This document shows positions 32,211 through 44,165 of a stretch of 64,000 bases of DNA, piece after piece. Origin of the DNA: Streptomyces thinghirensis. GTDB lineage: Bacteria > Actinomycetota > Actinomycetia > Streptomycetales > Streptomycetaceae. The notes under the pieces are model-generated. The model was not told where the DNA came from, searched no databases, and saw nothing but the letters and a program-made list of their open reading frames with translations. The position numbers and the translations under genes are program-made. Within the stretch, counting starts at the first letter, position 1. Each line of letters opens with the position of its first letter. The stretch covers positions 285,419-349,418 of the forward strand of contig JAKFGP010000058.1 in the NCBI GenBank assembly GCA_021502835.1. The letters run 5' to 3'.

Positions 32211-32499
32211 GGTGTTATTCCCGATGCTTTTTGAAGTTCGCAGAATCGTATGTGTAGAAAATTAAACAAACCCTAAACAATGAGTTGAAATTTCATATTG
32301 TTAATATTTATTAATGTATGTCAGGTGCGATGAATCGTCATTGTATTCCCGGATTAACTATGTCCACAGCCCTGACGGGGAACTTCTCTGCGGGAGTGTC
32401 CGGGAATAATTAAAACGATGCACACAGGGTTTAGCGCGTACACGTATTGCATTATGCCAACGCCCCGGTGCTGACACGGAAGAAACCGGACGTTATGAT

Positions 32500-33033
32500 T
32501 TAGCGTGGAAAGATTTGTGTAGTGTTCTGAATGCTCTCAGTAAATAGTAATGAATTATCAAAGGTATAGTAATATCTTTTATGTTCATGGATATTTGTAA
32601 CCCATCGGAAAACTCCTGCTTTAGCAAGATTTTCCCTGTATTGCTGAAATGTGATTTCTCTTGATTTCAACCTATCATAGGACGTTTCTATAAGATGCGT
32701 GTTTCTTGAGAATTTAACATTTACAACCTTTTTAAGTCCTTTTATTAACACGGTGTTATCGTTTTCTAACACGATGTGAATATTATCTGTGGCTAGATAG
32801 TAAATATAATGTGAGACGTTGTGACGTTTTAGTTCAGAATAAAACAATTCACAGTCTAAATCTTTTCGCACTTGATCGAATATTTCTTTAAAAATGGCAA
32901 CCTGAGCCATTGGTAAAACCTTCCATGTGATACGAGGGCGCGTAGTTTGCATTATCGTTTTTATCGTTTCAATCTGGTCTGACCTCCTTGTGTTTTGTTG
33001 ATGATTTATGTCAAATATTAGGAATGTTTTCAC
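32500..33033 (-). CDS. Lambda right-end ORF, putative envelope protein (in contaminant)
   Basis: Intact 177-aa ORF ([20 protein letters not shown]) at the lambda p78 position. AT-rich codons unlike the flanking DNA. No function known to me. Confidence 0.92.
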   Translation of the reverse strand: MKTFLIFDINHQQNTRRSDQIETIKTIMQTTRPRITWKVLPMAQVAIFKEIFDQVRKDLDCELFYSELKRHNVSHYIYYLATDNIHIVLENDNTVLIKGLKKVVNVKFSRNTHLIETSYDRLKSREITFQQYRENLAKAGVFRWVTNIHEHKRYYYTFDNSLLFTESIQNTTQIFPR

Positions 33034-33195
33034 TTAATAGTATTGGTTGCGTAACAAAGTGCGGTCCTGCTGGCATTCTGGAGGGAAATACAACCGACAG
33101 ATGTATGTAAGGCCAACGTGCTCAAATCTTCATACAGAAAGATTTGAAGTAATATTTTAACCGCTAGATGAAGAGCAAGCGCATGGAGCGACAAA

Positions 33196-33402
33196 ATGAA
33201 TAAAGAACAATCTGCTGATGATCCCTCCGTGGATCTGATTCGTGTAAAAAATATGCTTAATAGCACCATTTCTATGAGTTACCCTGATGTTGTAATTGCA
33301 TGTATAGAACATAAGGTGTCTCTGGAAGCATTCAGAGCAATTGAGGCAGCGTTGGTGAAGCACGATAATAATATGAAGGATTATTCCCTGGTGGTTGACT
33401 GA
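33196..33402 (+). CDS. Lambda right-end small ORF (in contaminant)
   Basis: Intact 68-aa ORF ([20 protein letters not shown]) at the lambda p79 position. Function unknown. Confidence 0.9.
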
Positions 33403-33566
33403 TCACCATAACTGCTAATCATTCAAACTATTTAGTCTGTGACAGAGCCAACACGCAGTCTGTCACTGTCAGGAAAGTGGTAAAACTGCAACTCAATTAC
33501 TGCAATGCCCTCGTAATTAAGTGAATTTACAATATCGTCCTGTTCGGAGGGAAGAACGCGGGATGT

Positions 33567-33761
33567 TCATTCTTCATCACTTTTAATTGATGTATATGCT
33601 CTCTTTTCTGACGTTAGTCTCCGACGGCAGGCTTCAATGACCCAGGCTGAGAAATTCCCGGACCCTTTTTGCTCAAGAGCGATGTTAATTTGTTCAATCA
33701 TTTGGTTAGGAAAGCGGATGTTGCGGGTTGTTGTTCTGCGGGTTCTGTTCTTCGTTGACAT
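33567..33761 (-). CDS. Arc-like DNA-binding ORF of lambda right end (in contaminant)
   Basis: 64-aa ORF: MSTKNRTRRTTTRNIRFPNQ followed by MIEQINIALEQKGSGNFSAW. The strand-helix-helix pattern resembles Arc/MetJ ribbon-helix-helix proteins. Part of the control-strand block. Confidence 0.75.
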   Translation of the reverse strand: MSTKNRTRRTTTRNIRFPNQMIEQINIALEQKGSGNFSAWVIEACRRRLTSEKRAYTSIKSDEE

Positions 33762-33993
33762 GAGGTTGCCCCGTATTCAGTGTCGCTGATTTGTATTGTC
33801 TGAAGTTGTTTTTACGTTAAGTTGATGCAGATCAATTAATACGATACCTGCGTCATAATTGATTATTTGACGTGGTTTGATGGCCTCCACGCACGTTGTG
33901 ATATGTAGATGATAATCATTATCACTTTACGGGTCCTTTCCGGTGAAAAAAAGGTACCAAAAAAAACATCGTCGTGAGTAGTGAACCGTAAGC

Positions 33994-35505
33994 CTGCTGA
34001 TCGGCTTCTACAGCTGAAAGCCGAGCGCCGCCACCGCCGCGAAGAGAGCCCTCTGGTCAGCCGCGTCGGCGACGCCGAGCCTATCCATCGCGATCATGCT
34101 GATGTTCCTGTGGTTCGGCACCTTCGCCTTCGGGCCGGTGCTCGGCGGCCACGAGGAGGCCGGACTCGCCGGATCGGCGGACGAGGGCAAGCTGACCGCG
34201 ATCGCGCTGATGCTGCTGCTCGCCGCCTGCGGCTAAGTCCCGCCAGGTACCGCTGCAGTCCTGGCTCGGGGACGCGATGGAGGGGCCCGACTCGGTCTCC
34301 GCCCTCATCCCACGCCGCGACCATGGTGACGGCGGGCGTGTACCTGATCGTCCGCTCCGGCGCCATCTTCAACGGCGCGCCCGACGCGCGAGTTGGTCGT
34401 CACCATCGTCGGCGCGGTCACGCTGCTGTTCGGTGCGATCATCGGTTGTGCCAGGGACGACATCAAGAGAGGCGCTGGCCGGCTCGACCATGTCGCAGAT
34501 CGGCGCCACATGGTGCTGGCGGCCGGTCTCGGCCCGATCGGCTACGATCTTCGCGATCGTCACCTGGTGACGCACGGCTTCTTCAAGGCCGGGCTGTTCC
34601 TCGGCGCCGGCTCGGTCATGCACGGCATGAACGACGAGGTCGACATGCGCCCGCTACGGCGGATTGCGCAAGTACATGCCGGTCACGTTCGTCACCTTCG
34701 GCCTCGGCTATCTCGCCATCATCGGCTTCCCGGGTCTGTCCGGCTTCTTCTCCAAGGACAAGATCATCGAGTCGGCGTTCGCCAAGGGCGGCACCGAGGC
34801 TGGATCCTCGGCGGCGTGGCCCTGCTGGGCGCGGCCATCACGGCGTACTACATGACGCGCGTGATGCGCGATGACGTTCTTCGGCGAGGGAGCGCTGGCG
34901 CAAGGCCCCGACGCCGTCGCCCGCCGAGCCGACGTGGAGCCGGCCGCCGAGACGGGTGGCGAGTACACCCCGCCGCACCCGCACGAGTCGCCGAAGACCG
35001 CGGCGATCCGATGATCGTGCTGGCCGTCGGTTCGGTGTTCGGCGGCGCGTTCTTCAGCATCGGCGACCGCTTCGTGCACTGGCTGGAGCCCATCACCGGG
35101 CACGACCACGGCCACGCGCCGATCAGCGCCCTGACGGTCCGATCTCCACGGTCGCCGTGATGGTGATCGGCGTCGCGGCCGCCTGGGCGCAGTACGGCCG
35201 TCGTCCCGTACCGGCCGTCGCCCGCGCGCGGGTCGCTGCTCACCCGGGCCGCCCGGCGCGACCTGCTCCAGGACGACTTCAACCACGTCGTCCTGGTCCG
35301 CGGCGCAGGAGCACCTCCGCGCTCCTGGTCTACGTCGACCACACCCTGGTCGACGGGGTCGTCAACGGCACGGCGGCCTCGGTCGGCGGCCTGTCGGAGC
35401 GGATGCGCAAGCTGCAGGGTGGCTTCGCGCGCTCGTACGCGGTCTCGATGTTCGGCGGTGCGGCGGTCCTCGTCGCCGCGACCCCTGCTGATGAGGGCGG
35501 TCTGA
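33994..35505 (+). CDS. nuoL: NADH-quinone oxidoreductase subunit L, N-terminus missing at artefact junction
   Basis: Antiporter-like proton-pumping subunit of complex I. The first about 150 residues are absent because the contaminant abuts at LLIGFY. Present: [40 protein letters not shown] (conserved loop), [60 protein letters not shown] and [20 protein letters not shown]. The long lateral helix region and final helix ([16 protein letters not shown]) follow. The first 300 bases hold stops and shifts at unusual density (for example TGA near 34015). The stop overlaps the nuoM ATG (TGATG). Confidence 0.93.
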
Positions 35506-37083
35506 TGCCGATGTCCCTTTCCCTGCTGACGATTCACGGCGGCCTGCCGGCCGTCCAGGGCGATCGCGACGGCAGCCGTGCCGGCCACGAAGGCGCACGC
35601 GGCCAAGTGGCTGGCGCTGCTGGTCTCGCTGGCCACGCCTCGCGCTGGCGATCACGATCCTGGTCGGTTCGACCCCGGCGGCGACCGCTACCAGCTCACC
35701 GAGTCCCACTCCTGGATCGCGGAGTTCGGCGTCCGGTACGAGCTGGGCGTGGACGGCATCGCGGTGGCGCTGATCGCGCTGACCGCCCTGCTGATCCGTT
35801 CATCATCCTGGCGGGCTGGCACGACGCCGACCCACTGGAGACCGGCGGCACCAGGTGGCGGCCTACGCAGGGCTTCTTCGCCCTGATCCTGGCGATCGAG
35901 GCGATGGTGATCATCTCCTTCGAGGCCACCGACGTCTTCCTCTTCTACATCTTCTTCGAAGCCATGCTGATCCGATGTAGCTTCCTCATCGGCGGCTTCG
36001 GGGACCGGGCCCACGAGCGCGGTGAGAAGACGGCGGCGACGCAGCGTTCGTACGCCGCCGTGAAGTTCCTCCTCTACAACCTGGCCGGCGGCCTGATCAT
36101 GCTGGCCGCGGTGATCGGGCTCTACGTGGTCGCCGGGAACTTCTCCCTCACCGAGATCGCCGAGGCACGGGCGAGCGGCGAGCTGACCATGTCGACCAGC
36201 ACGGAACGCTGGCTGTTCCTCGGCTTCTTCTTCGCCTTCGCGGTGAAGGCACCGCTGTGGCCGCTGCACACCTGGCTGCCCAACGCCATGCAGGAGTCGA
36301 CCGCCCCCGGTCGCCGTGCTCATCACGGCGGTCGTCGACAAGGTCGGCACCTTCGCGATGCTCCGCTTCTGCCTCCAGCTCTTCCCGGAGGCGAGCAAGT
36401 GGGCGACGCCGGTCGTCCTCGTCCTCGCGGTCATCAGCATCATCTACGGGGCGCTGCTCGCGGTCGGCCAGCGCGACATCAAGCGGCTGATCGCCTACGC
36501 GTCGATCTCGCACTTCGGCTTCATCATCATGGGCATCTTCGCGATGACCAGCCAGGGCCAGTCCGGCGCGACGCTCTACATGGTCAACCACGGGATCTCG
36601 ACCGCCGTGCTGATGCTGATCGCCCGGATTCCTGATCTCGCGGCGCGGCTCGCGGCTCATCGCCGACTACGGCGGAGTGCAGAAGGTCGCCCCGGTGCTC
36701 GCCGGCACCTTCCTGATCGGCGGCCTGGCGACCCTCTCCCTGCCGGGCCTCGCGCCCTTCATCAGTGAGTTCCTGGTCCTGGTCGGCACGTTCACGCGCT
36801 ATCCGGTGATCGGCATCATCGCCACCTTCGGCATCGTGCTCGCCGCGCTCTACACCCTCGTCCTCTACCAGCGGACGATGACGGGCCCGGTGAAGCCGGA
36901 GGTGTCCGCGATGCCCGATCTGCGGGTGCGTGAGCTGGTGGTCGTGGCACCGCTGGTGGCGCTGCTGATCTTCCTGGGCGTCTTCCCGAAGCCCCTCACG
37001 GACATCGTCAACCCGCGGTGGAGCAGACCATGTCCGACGTACACAGAAGGACCCCCGGCCGCGGGGTGGAGGCGGCCAAGTGA
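35505..37083 (+). CDS. nuoM: NADH-quinone oxidoreductase subunit M
   Basis: ND4-type proton-pumping subunit in the membrane arm of complex I. Starts MPMSLSLLT. Conserved segments: [40 protein letters not shown] (key Glu), [26 protein letters not shown]-type [20 protein letters not shown] (Lys), [20 protein letters not shown] and [20 protein letters not shown]. Frameshifts near 35545, 35640, 35800, 35975, 36305 and 36640. GTGA overlap with nuoN. Confidence 0.95.
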
Positions 37084-38749
37084 GGCGCAACAGCCGTCCA
37101 CGGCCTGTGGACAACGGCGGCAGCGGCGGCCGACCCGATCAGGAAGATCGACGCGCCGAAGATCAAGTACGGGCAGCTGTCGCCCGTCCTCATCGTCCTC
37201 GGCGCGGCGATCATCGGAATCCTGATCGAGGCCTTCGTGCCGCGCCGGTCCCGCTACTACGTACAGACGTTCATGTCCGCCGTCGCGCTCGTCGCCGCCT
37301 TCGCCGCCCGGTCGTCGCGCTCGCGGCGGGCGGATACGGCACGACCAAGGCGGGCATCGCGGCGATGGGCGCCATCGCCGTCGACGGACCGGCCCTGTTC
37401 CTTCAGGGCACCATCCTGCTGGCGAGCCTGGTCGGCCTCTTCACCTTCGCCGAGCGGCGGCTCGACCCGGACGTGCACGGCAACCGCGTCGACTCCTTCG
37501 CCGCACAGGCGGCATCCGTACCGGGCAGCGAGAGCGAGAAGAAGGCGGTCAAGGCCGGCTTCACCACCACGGAGGTGTTCCCGCTTCTCCTCTTCGCCGT
37601 CGCCGGCATGCTGGTTTTTCCCGGCGGCCAACGACCTGCTGACGCTCTTCGTGGCCCTGGAGGTTTTCTCCCTCCCCCCTCTACCTGCTGTGCGCGCTGG
37701 CCCCGCCGCAAGCGGCTGATGTCGCAGGAGGCGGCGGTCAAGTACTTCCCTGCTCGGCGCCTTCGCCTCCGCCTTCACCCTGTTCGGCATCGCCCTGCTC
37801 TACGGCTACGCGGGGCTCGATGTCGTACGGCACGATCGCGCAGGTCGTCGACGGCACCGTGCAGAACGTCACCCCGGCGCTCGCCGGCACCATGGGCAAC
37901 GACGCGCTGCTCCTGATCGGGTCCGCGCTGATCGTCATGGGCCTGCTGTTCAAGGTGGGCGCGGTGCCGTTCCACATGTGGACGCCGGACGTGTACCAGG
38001 GCGCGCCGACGCCGGTGACCGGCTTCATGGCGGCGGCGACCAAGGTGGCGGCCTTCGGCGCCCTGCTCCGCATCCTCTACGTCGTCCTGCCCGGCCTGCG
38101 CTGGGACTGGCGGCCGGTGATGTGGGCCGTGGCGATCGTCACCATGCTGGCCGGCGCGATCGTCGCGATCACGCAGACCGACATCAAGCGGCTGCTGGCG
38201 TACTCCTCGATCGCGCACGCGGGCTTCATCCTCGCCGGTGTCATCGCGACCACGCCGGACGGCATCTCGTCCGTCCTCTTCTACCTGGCCGCGTACTCCT
38301 TCGTCACGATCGGTGCCCTTCGCGGTCGTGACCCTGGTGCGTGACGCGGGCGGTGGGGCGACCCACCTGTCGAAGTGGGCCGGGCTCGGACGCGGGTCAC
38401 CGCTGGTGGCGGCCGTGTTCGCGGTGTTCCTGCTGGCCTTCGCGGGTATCCCGCTGACCTCCGGCTTCTCCGGGCAAGTTCGCCGTCTTCAAGGCGGCGG
38501 CGGAGGGCGGCGCGGCCCCGCTGGTCGTGATCGGTGTGATCTCGTCCGCGATCGCGGCGTTCTTCTACATCCGCGTGATCGTGCTGATGTTCTTCAGCGA
38601 GGCCGAGGCCGGAGGGCCCGACCGTCGCGGTACCGTCACCGCTGACGATGACGGCGATCGGCGTCGGAGTGGCGGTCACGGTGGTGCTCGGTGTGGCGCC
38701 GCAGTACTTCCTGGACCTGGCGGGACAGGCGGGGGTGTTCGTGCGCTGA
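37080..38749 (+). CDS. nuoN: NADH-quinone oxidoreductase subunit N
   Basis: ND2-type antiporter subunit, last gene of the nuo operon. GTG start at 37080 overlapping the nuoM stop. Restored N-terminus reads VSATAVHGLWTTAAAADPIR. Then VFPLLLFAVAGMLVFPAAND, VALEVFSLPLYLLCAL, QEAAVKYFLLGAFASAFTLF, LFKVGAVPFHMWTPDVYQGA, TPVTGFMAAATKVAAFGALL and DIKRLLAYSSIAHAGFILAG. Shifts near 37085, 37310, 37620, 37680, 37755, 37820, 38320, 38475 and 38615. Ends GQAGVFVR at a TGA just before the terminator. Confidence 0.95.
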
Positions 38750-38772
38750 CGCGGCGCTCGCCGGTACGGAGA

Positions 38773-38814
38773 CGGCGGCGGCCCGGCACCCTTCGGGGTG
38801 CCGGGCCGCCGCCG
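38773..38814. terminator. Terminator of the nuo operon
   Basis: Perfect 19-bp arms CGGCGGCGGCCCGGCACCC / GGGTGCCGGGCCGCCGCCG closed by a TTCG tetraloop, 24 bases after the nuoN stop and just before the end of the convergent Uma2 remnant. One of the strongest hairpins in the window. Confidence 0.92.
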
Positions 38815-38828
38815 TGGTGCTGGGGGGT

Positions 38829-39060
38829 TTACTCGCCGCTAGGACGGGCCTTGATGGCGGTCAGGTCCAGGTCCATCGGGAAGGGCGCGCTCACCTTCAT
38901 GCGCTCACGGAAGATGCCGACGCCGACGTAGGTGCCGGTGGTGGGCTCCAGCTCGAAGGCGTGGACGACGGCGAGGCCCTTCTCGTTCTCCACTCGCCAG
39001 TAGTGCGCGATGCCCGCCCGGGCGTACTTCAGAAGAAGGACGTTGCTCGCTCGTGGAGAC
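38829..39060 (-). pseudogene. C-terminal remnant of an Uma2-family (PD-(D/E)XK-like) protein
   Basis: About 75 residues resemble the end of DUF820/Uma2 proteins: YARAGIAHYWRVENEKGLAV, VHAFELEPTTGTYVGVGIFR and ERMKVSAPFPMDLDLTAI. A full family member has about 190 residues with the nuclease-like E/D residues in the missing N-terminal half. Upstream of 39060 the frames no longer match, and the recQ promoter region begins. Probably a decayed copy; the common sequencing shifts cannot explain loss of over 100 residues in so short a space. Confidence 0.6.
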
Positions 39061-39243
39061 CGACTGCGGGCAAGGGAGTACAAGACCGGCGTCGATCAGT
39101 TGCGTATGACGATCTCGCGACGGGTGAAGCCTGTGGATAACTCCGGGGCTGTCGGCGCTGGCCCCTATCGTTGAGGCAGTGGTCGGGACAGGACGGATCA
39201 GACAGACCAGACGGACGAGGCAGGACGTACGGGGGACGGGACG

Positions 39244-41271
<2,028 letters not shown>

Positions 41272-41330
41272 GCGACGAACGACGAACGACGAGCGACGGG
41301 TGGCGAGCGACGGGCGCGCGACGCGGCTTC

Positions 41331-42266
41331 CTACGCCAGCGCCGTCAGGCCCGGGGCGAAGGTGATCAGCAGCGGGAGGAGGGGGACCAGAGGCGGCTGT
41401 CGCCGTGGTGAGGGCCGCGGTGCCGGGGGAGCAGGCGGGGCGGGGGTTCCAGGAGGCGGTCGACCCGTTCGCCGAGAAGCCGGTGGCTGGAGGAGCAGGA
41501 CAGGACACCGCGGTGCTGGTTCAGCTCGACTGCAGGCCAGTGCCGTGGTCAGTGTGGCCGCAGCGGCGGGAGGCGGTGTCGTCGGCGGCGAGTTCGACCA
41601 GGCGGTGGGTCTGGTCGCAGAAGTGGGCGAACAGCGGGACCCGGGGGAAGCCGGTGGCCAGGGCGCTGGACAGGTGCAGCAGCCAGTCGTGGCGGGCCCG
41701 GGCGTGGCCCCGCTCGTGGGTGAGGACGGCGTCGATCTGATGGTCGGTGAGGCGCTGCAGGGCACCGGTGGTGACGATCAGCTGGGGCGGGTTGCCGGGC
41801 ATCCACCAGGCGTCCGGGTACTCGTCCTCCAGGACCAGCAGGCCGCGGCGGCGGGGAGTCCGGCGGGCAGGTCGGGGGCGCGTTCGCGCAGGTGGGCGCG
41901 TGACTGGGCGCGCCGTCGGCGGGCCTCGACGAGTTCGCGGGCGAGCATGGCGGTCGTCCAGGCGGCGCCGCCGGCCAGCAGGAGGGTGAGGGCGGCCGCC
42001 CACGGCGGGCCGGCGGAGAGGTTGTAGGCCGCGGTCACCGCCGGTGGCGCAGGCGCGAAGAGCTGGGCGCGCACGGTGCCGAAGACGGCGGCGGCGCCGA
42101 GGACGAGGGCCGTCAGACAGCACAGCAGGACGGTGGCGACCAGGCACTGCCACACCCAGAGCGCGACCACGGGATCCCGCTCGGGCCACGCACTGGTCAG
42201 CGCGCGCGGTACCGGTACCGCGGCGGTCACGGCGACGACGAACAGCAGGAGCAGGCAGACGGTCAT
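41331..42266 (-). CDS. M56 (BlaR1-like) membrane metallopeptidase
   Basis: ATG at 42266 opens MTVCLLLLFVVAVTAAVPVP. Three helices precede a cytosolic zinc peptidase domain with the motif VLTHERGHARARHDWLLHLS (HExxH) and downstream VELAADDTASRRCGH (third ligand region). The end VPLLPLLITFAPGLTALA is a final helix. Shifts near 41860, 41560 and 41395. About 310 aa. BlaR1-type peptidases normally pair with a BlaI repressor; none is seen in the 265 bp upstream or beyond. Confidence 0.8.
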
Positions 42267-42531
42267 GCCACGGGCTCCGGATCCTGGTCGGAAGGGCGGC
42301 TCTGGCTGCGCTGGGCTGTGGTGCGGACAGTGGTGCGTCTGGGATGTGTCCGGGGTGTCTCCGGGTGCGACTGTGGTCGGGCCGGCGTGACGGTGCTCGC
42401 CGCGCGGGCACGGACGTGCCGCACACACCGCCCGACGCCAGTATGACGGTGCCGGGCGGCGTGAGTCAGGCCCCGACGGGCAACGGATCCGAGTGCGCAG
42501 AAGCCGGGGGGGGGCGGGGGAGTCGCGGTGG

Positions 42532-43843
42532 CTACCGTCCGGTCCGTGGCGGGACCACCTGGCCGGTCACCTCGCCCAGCCCCACCCGGGTGCCGCCCGG
42601 CCCCGGTGCCCAGGCCGACAGGGTCACCACGTCCCCGTCCTCCAGGAACGTCCGCTTGCCGTCCGGCAGTTCGAGGGGATCGCGTCCGTTCCAGGTCAGC
42701 TCCAGCAGGGACCCGCGCTCCCGGTCGGCCGGTCCGCTCACCGTGCCGGAGCCGTAGAGGTCACCGGTACGCAGGGAGGCGCCGTTGACGGTCATGTGGG
42801 CCAGTTGCTGGGCAGCCGTCCAGTACATGGAGGAGAACGGCGGCTCGGAGACGACGTGCCCGTTGACGGAGACGGAGATCCGCAGGTCGTAGCCTCCGGG
42901 TTCGTCGAGTTCCCCGTCCGTGTCGTCGAGGTAGGGCAGCAGTTCGTGCGTGCGCTCCGGCGGGGACACCCGTGCCTCCTCCAGGGCGTCCAGCGGTGTG
43001 ATCCAGGCCGACACCGAGGTGGTGAAGGACCTTGCCGAGGAACGGGCCGAGGGGGACGTACTCCCAGGCCTGGACGTCCCGCGCGGACCAGTCGTTGAGC
43101 AGGCAGAGTCCGAAGACGTGCTCGCGGAAGTCGCCGAGCGCCACCGGGCTGCCCAGCTCGGATGGCACGCCCACCACGAAGCCGACCTCGGCCTCGATGT
43201 CGAGGCGGACGGACGGGCCGAAGACGGGAGCGGCGTCGGTGGGGCCTTGCGCTGCCCGGACGGCCGTATGACGTCCGTGCCGGACACGACCACGTGCCGG
43301 AGCGGCCGTGGTAGCCGATGGGGAGGTGTTTCCAGTTGGGGGGTGAGGGAGTCGGCGGCGTCGGGGCGGAAGATCTGGCCGACGTTCCGGGCGTGGTTCT
43401 CGGAGGCGTAGAAGTCGACGTAGTCCGCGACCTCGAAGGGCAGGTGCAGCGTCACCGAGGAGAGGGGGTGGAAGAGGGGTTCCAGGGTTGCGCGGTGGGC
43501 GGGGACCGTCACCCAGGCCGTCAGCGCGCGCCGTACGCTCGGACCAGGCGGTGCGGCCGGCCGCCAGCAGCGGGTTCAGGGTGGGCCGTGCGAGCGGGAG
43601 GCGTACGGCGATCCGAGTGCGTGGGCCGCCGCGCCGGCGTCGAGGACGTGGTCGCCGAGCCGGACGCCCACCGTCCGCTCCTGCGTGCCGGGGGATCGAG
43701 AACACGCCGTACGGAAGGTTGTGGCGGCCGAAGGGGTCGCCCTCGGGGACATCGCAGGGGGCATCGGGTGCTGCCTCGCTTTCGTGCTCGCCATGTGCGC
43801 CGTGCGCGCCGGGTGCGCCACGTGGTTCGTGGTCGGGCCACAC
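42532..43843 (-). CDS. fahA: Fumarylacetoacetase
   Basis: Splits fumarylacetoacetate, last step of tyrosine/homogentisate breakdown. Motifs: PEGDPFGRHNLPYGVFSIPG, VADYVDFYASENHARNVGQI, FRPDAADSLTPNWKHLPIGY (after repair), SGTDVIRPSGQ, VRLDIEAEVGFVVGVPSELG (metal-binding acids), CLLNDWSARDVQAWEYVPLG and PPFSSMYWTAAQQLAHMTVN. Shifts near 43690, 43570-43620, 43545, 43335, 43300, 43250 and 43030. The start is taken at GTG 43843; ATG at 43764 would need a frame change. About 430 aa. Not linked to other tyrosine catabolism genes here. Confidence 0.92.
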
Positions 43844-44165
43844 GTTACGGGTGACATACCGGTCTTGGGCAGTGCGTCGGGAGGTGGCGGGGCGTGGCAG
43901 GGGAGGCGTTCGGGTGTGCTGACGTGCGGGGATGGTCCGGGCGCCCGTGCGTGGAGGGTGGGGGAGTGACCGGTGGGAGGGCTCCTCCGCCGCCCGCGTA
44001 CGCCCGCGCGAACGGCCGGGGATGTGGCGCTCCGCTTCCGGTTGTGTGCGGGAAGTTGTCCACGAGGCCGGTACGCAATCCGACGGAGCGGTGCGAACGG
44101 GGCGACTCTGGCGGGTGCCGGAAGGCCTCCGGGGAGGGGGCTTCGATGGCACACCAGGGGGGCGG
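43844..44165. other. Intergenic region between divergent genes
   Basis: 322 bp between the fumarylacetoacetase start and the DegT-type gene start. GC-rich, holds the two divergent promoters by position, but I recognise no clear -35/-10 pair, operator or RNA gene. In-frame open sequence continues across it, which is usual for GC-rich DNA. Confidence 0.5.

Larger units (their letters stand above)
30438..33993 (+). other. Oxford Nanopore DNA control strand (lambda right end amplicon): contaminant
   Basis: About 3.56 kb with GC near 45 percent, in sharp contrast to over 70 percent around it. It begins GCCATCAGATTGTG, then three T-tracts separated by GGAA (11, 9 and 9 T here), then lambda DNA in genome order (S, R, Rz/Rz1, bor, right-end ORFs) at constant offset to lambda coordinates. 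It ends a few bases before the lambda cos end in CCTTTCCGGTG, poly-A, the KpnI site GGTACC, poly-A, CATCGTCGTGAGTAGTG. These synthetic ends and the S amber allele match, from memory, the vendor control amplicon (DCS) added to ligation libraries. It is neither prophage nor a natural insertion. Confidence 0.97.

Noticed and set aside
33944..33960. A KpnI site and poly-A stretch as traces of cosmid or vector cloning
   Set aside because: The tract is explained as the designed end of the control amplicon; no vector backbone or resistance gene is present.
30438..33993. A lambda-like prophage or phage-derived lysis island in the Streptomyces chromosome
   Set aside because: Order and sequence are lambda itself with the Sam7 laboratory allele, ends are synthetic homopolymer tags, no integrase or attachment sites are present, and both neighbouring genes are cut.
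34009..34220. In-frame TGA and TAA in nuoL as recoded stops or selenocysteine
   Set aside because: They lie in error-rich sequence next to the artefact junction and at positions where homologues have ordinary residues; no SECIS-like element.
38829..39060. A complete Uma2 endonuclease gene only broken by sequencing errors
   Set aside because: More than 100 residues would have to fit into the short space before the recQ start, where no matching sequence is seen in any frame.
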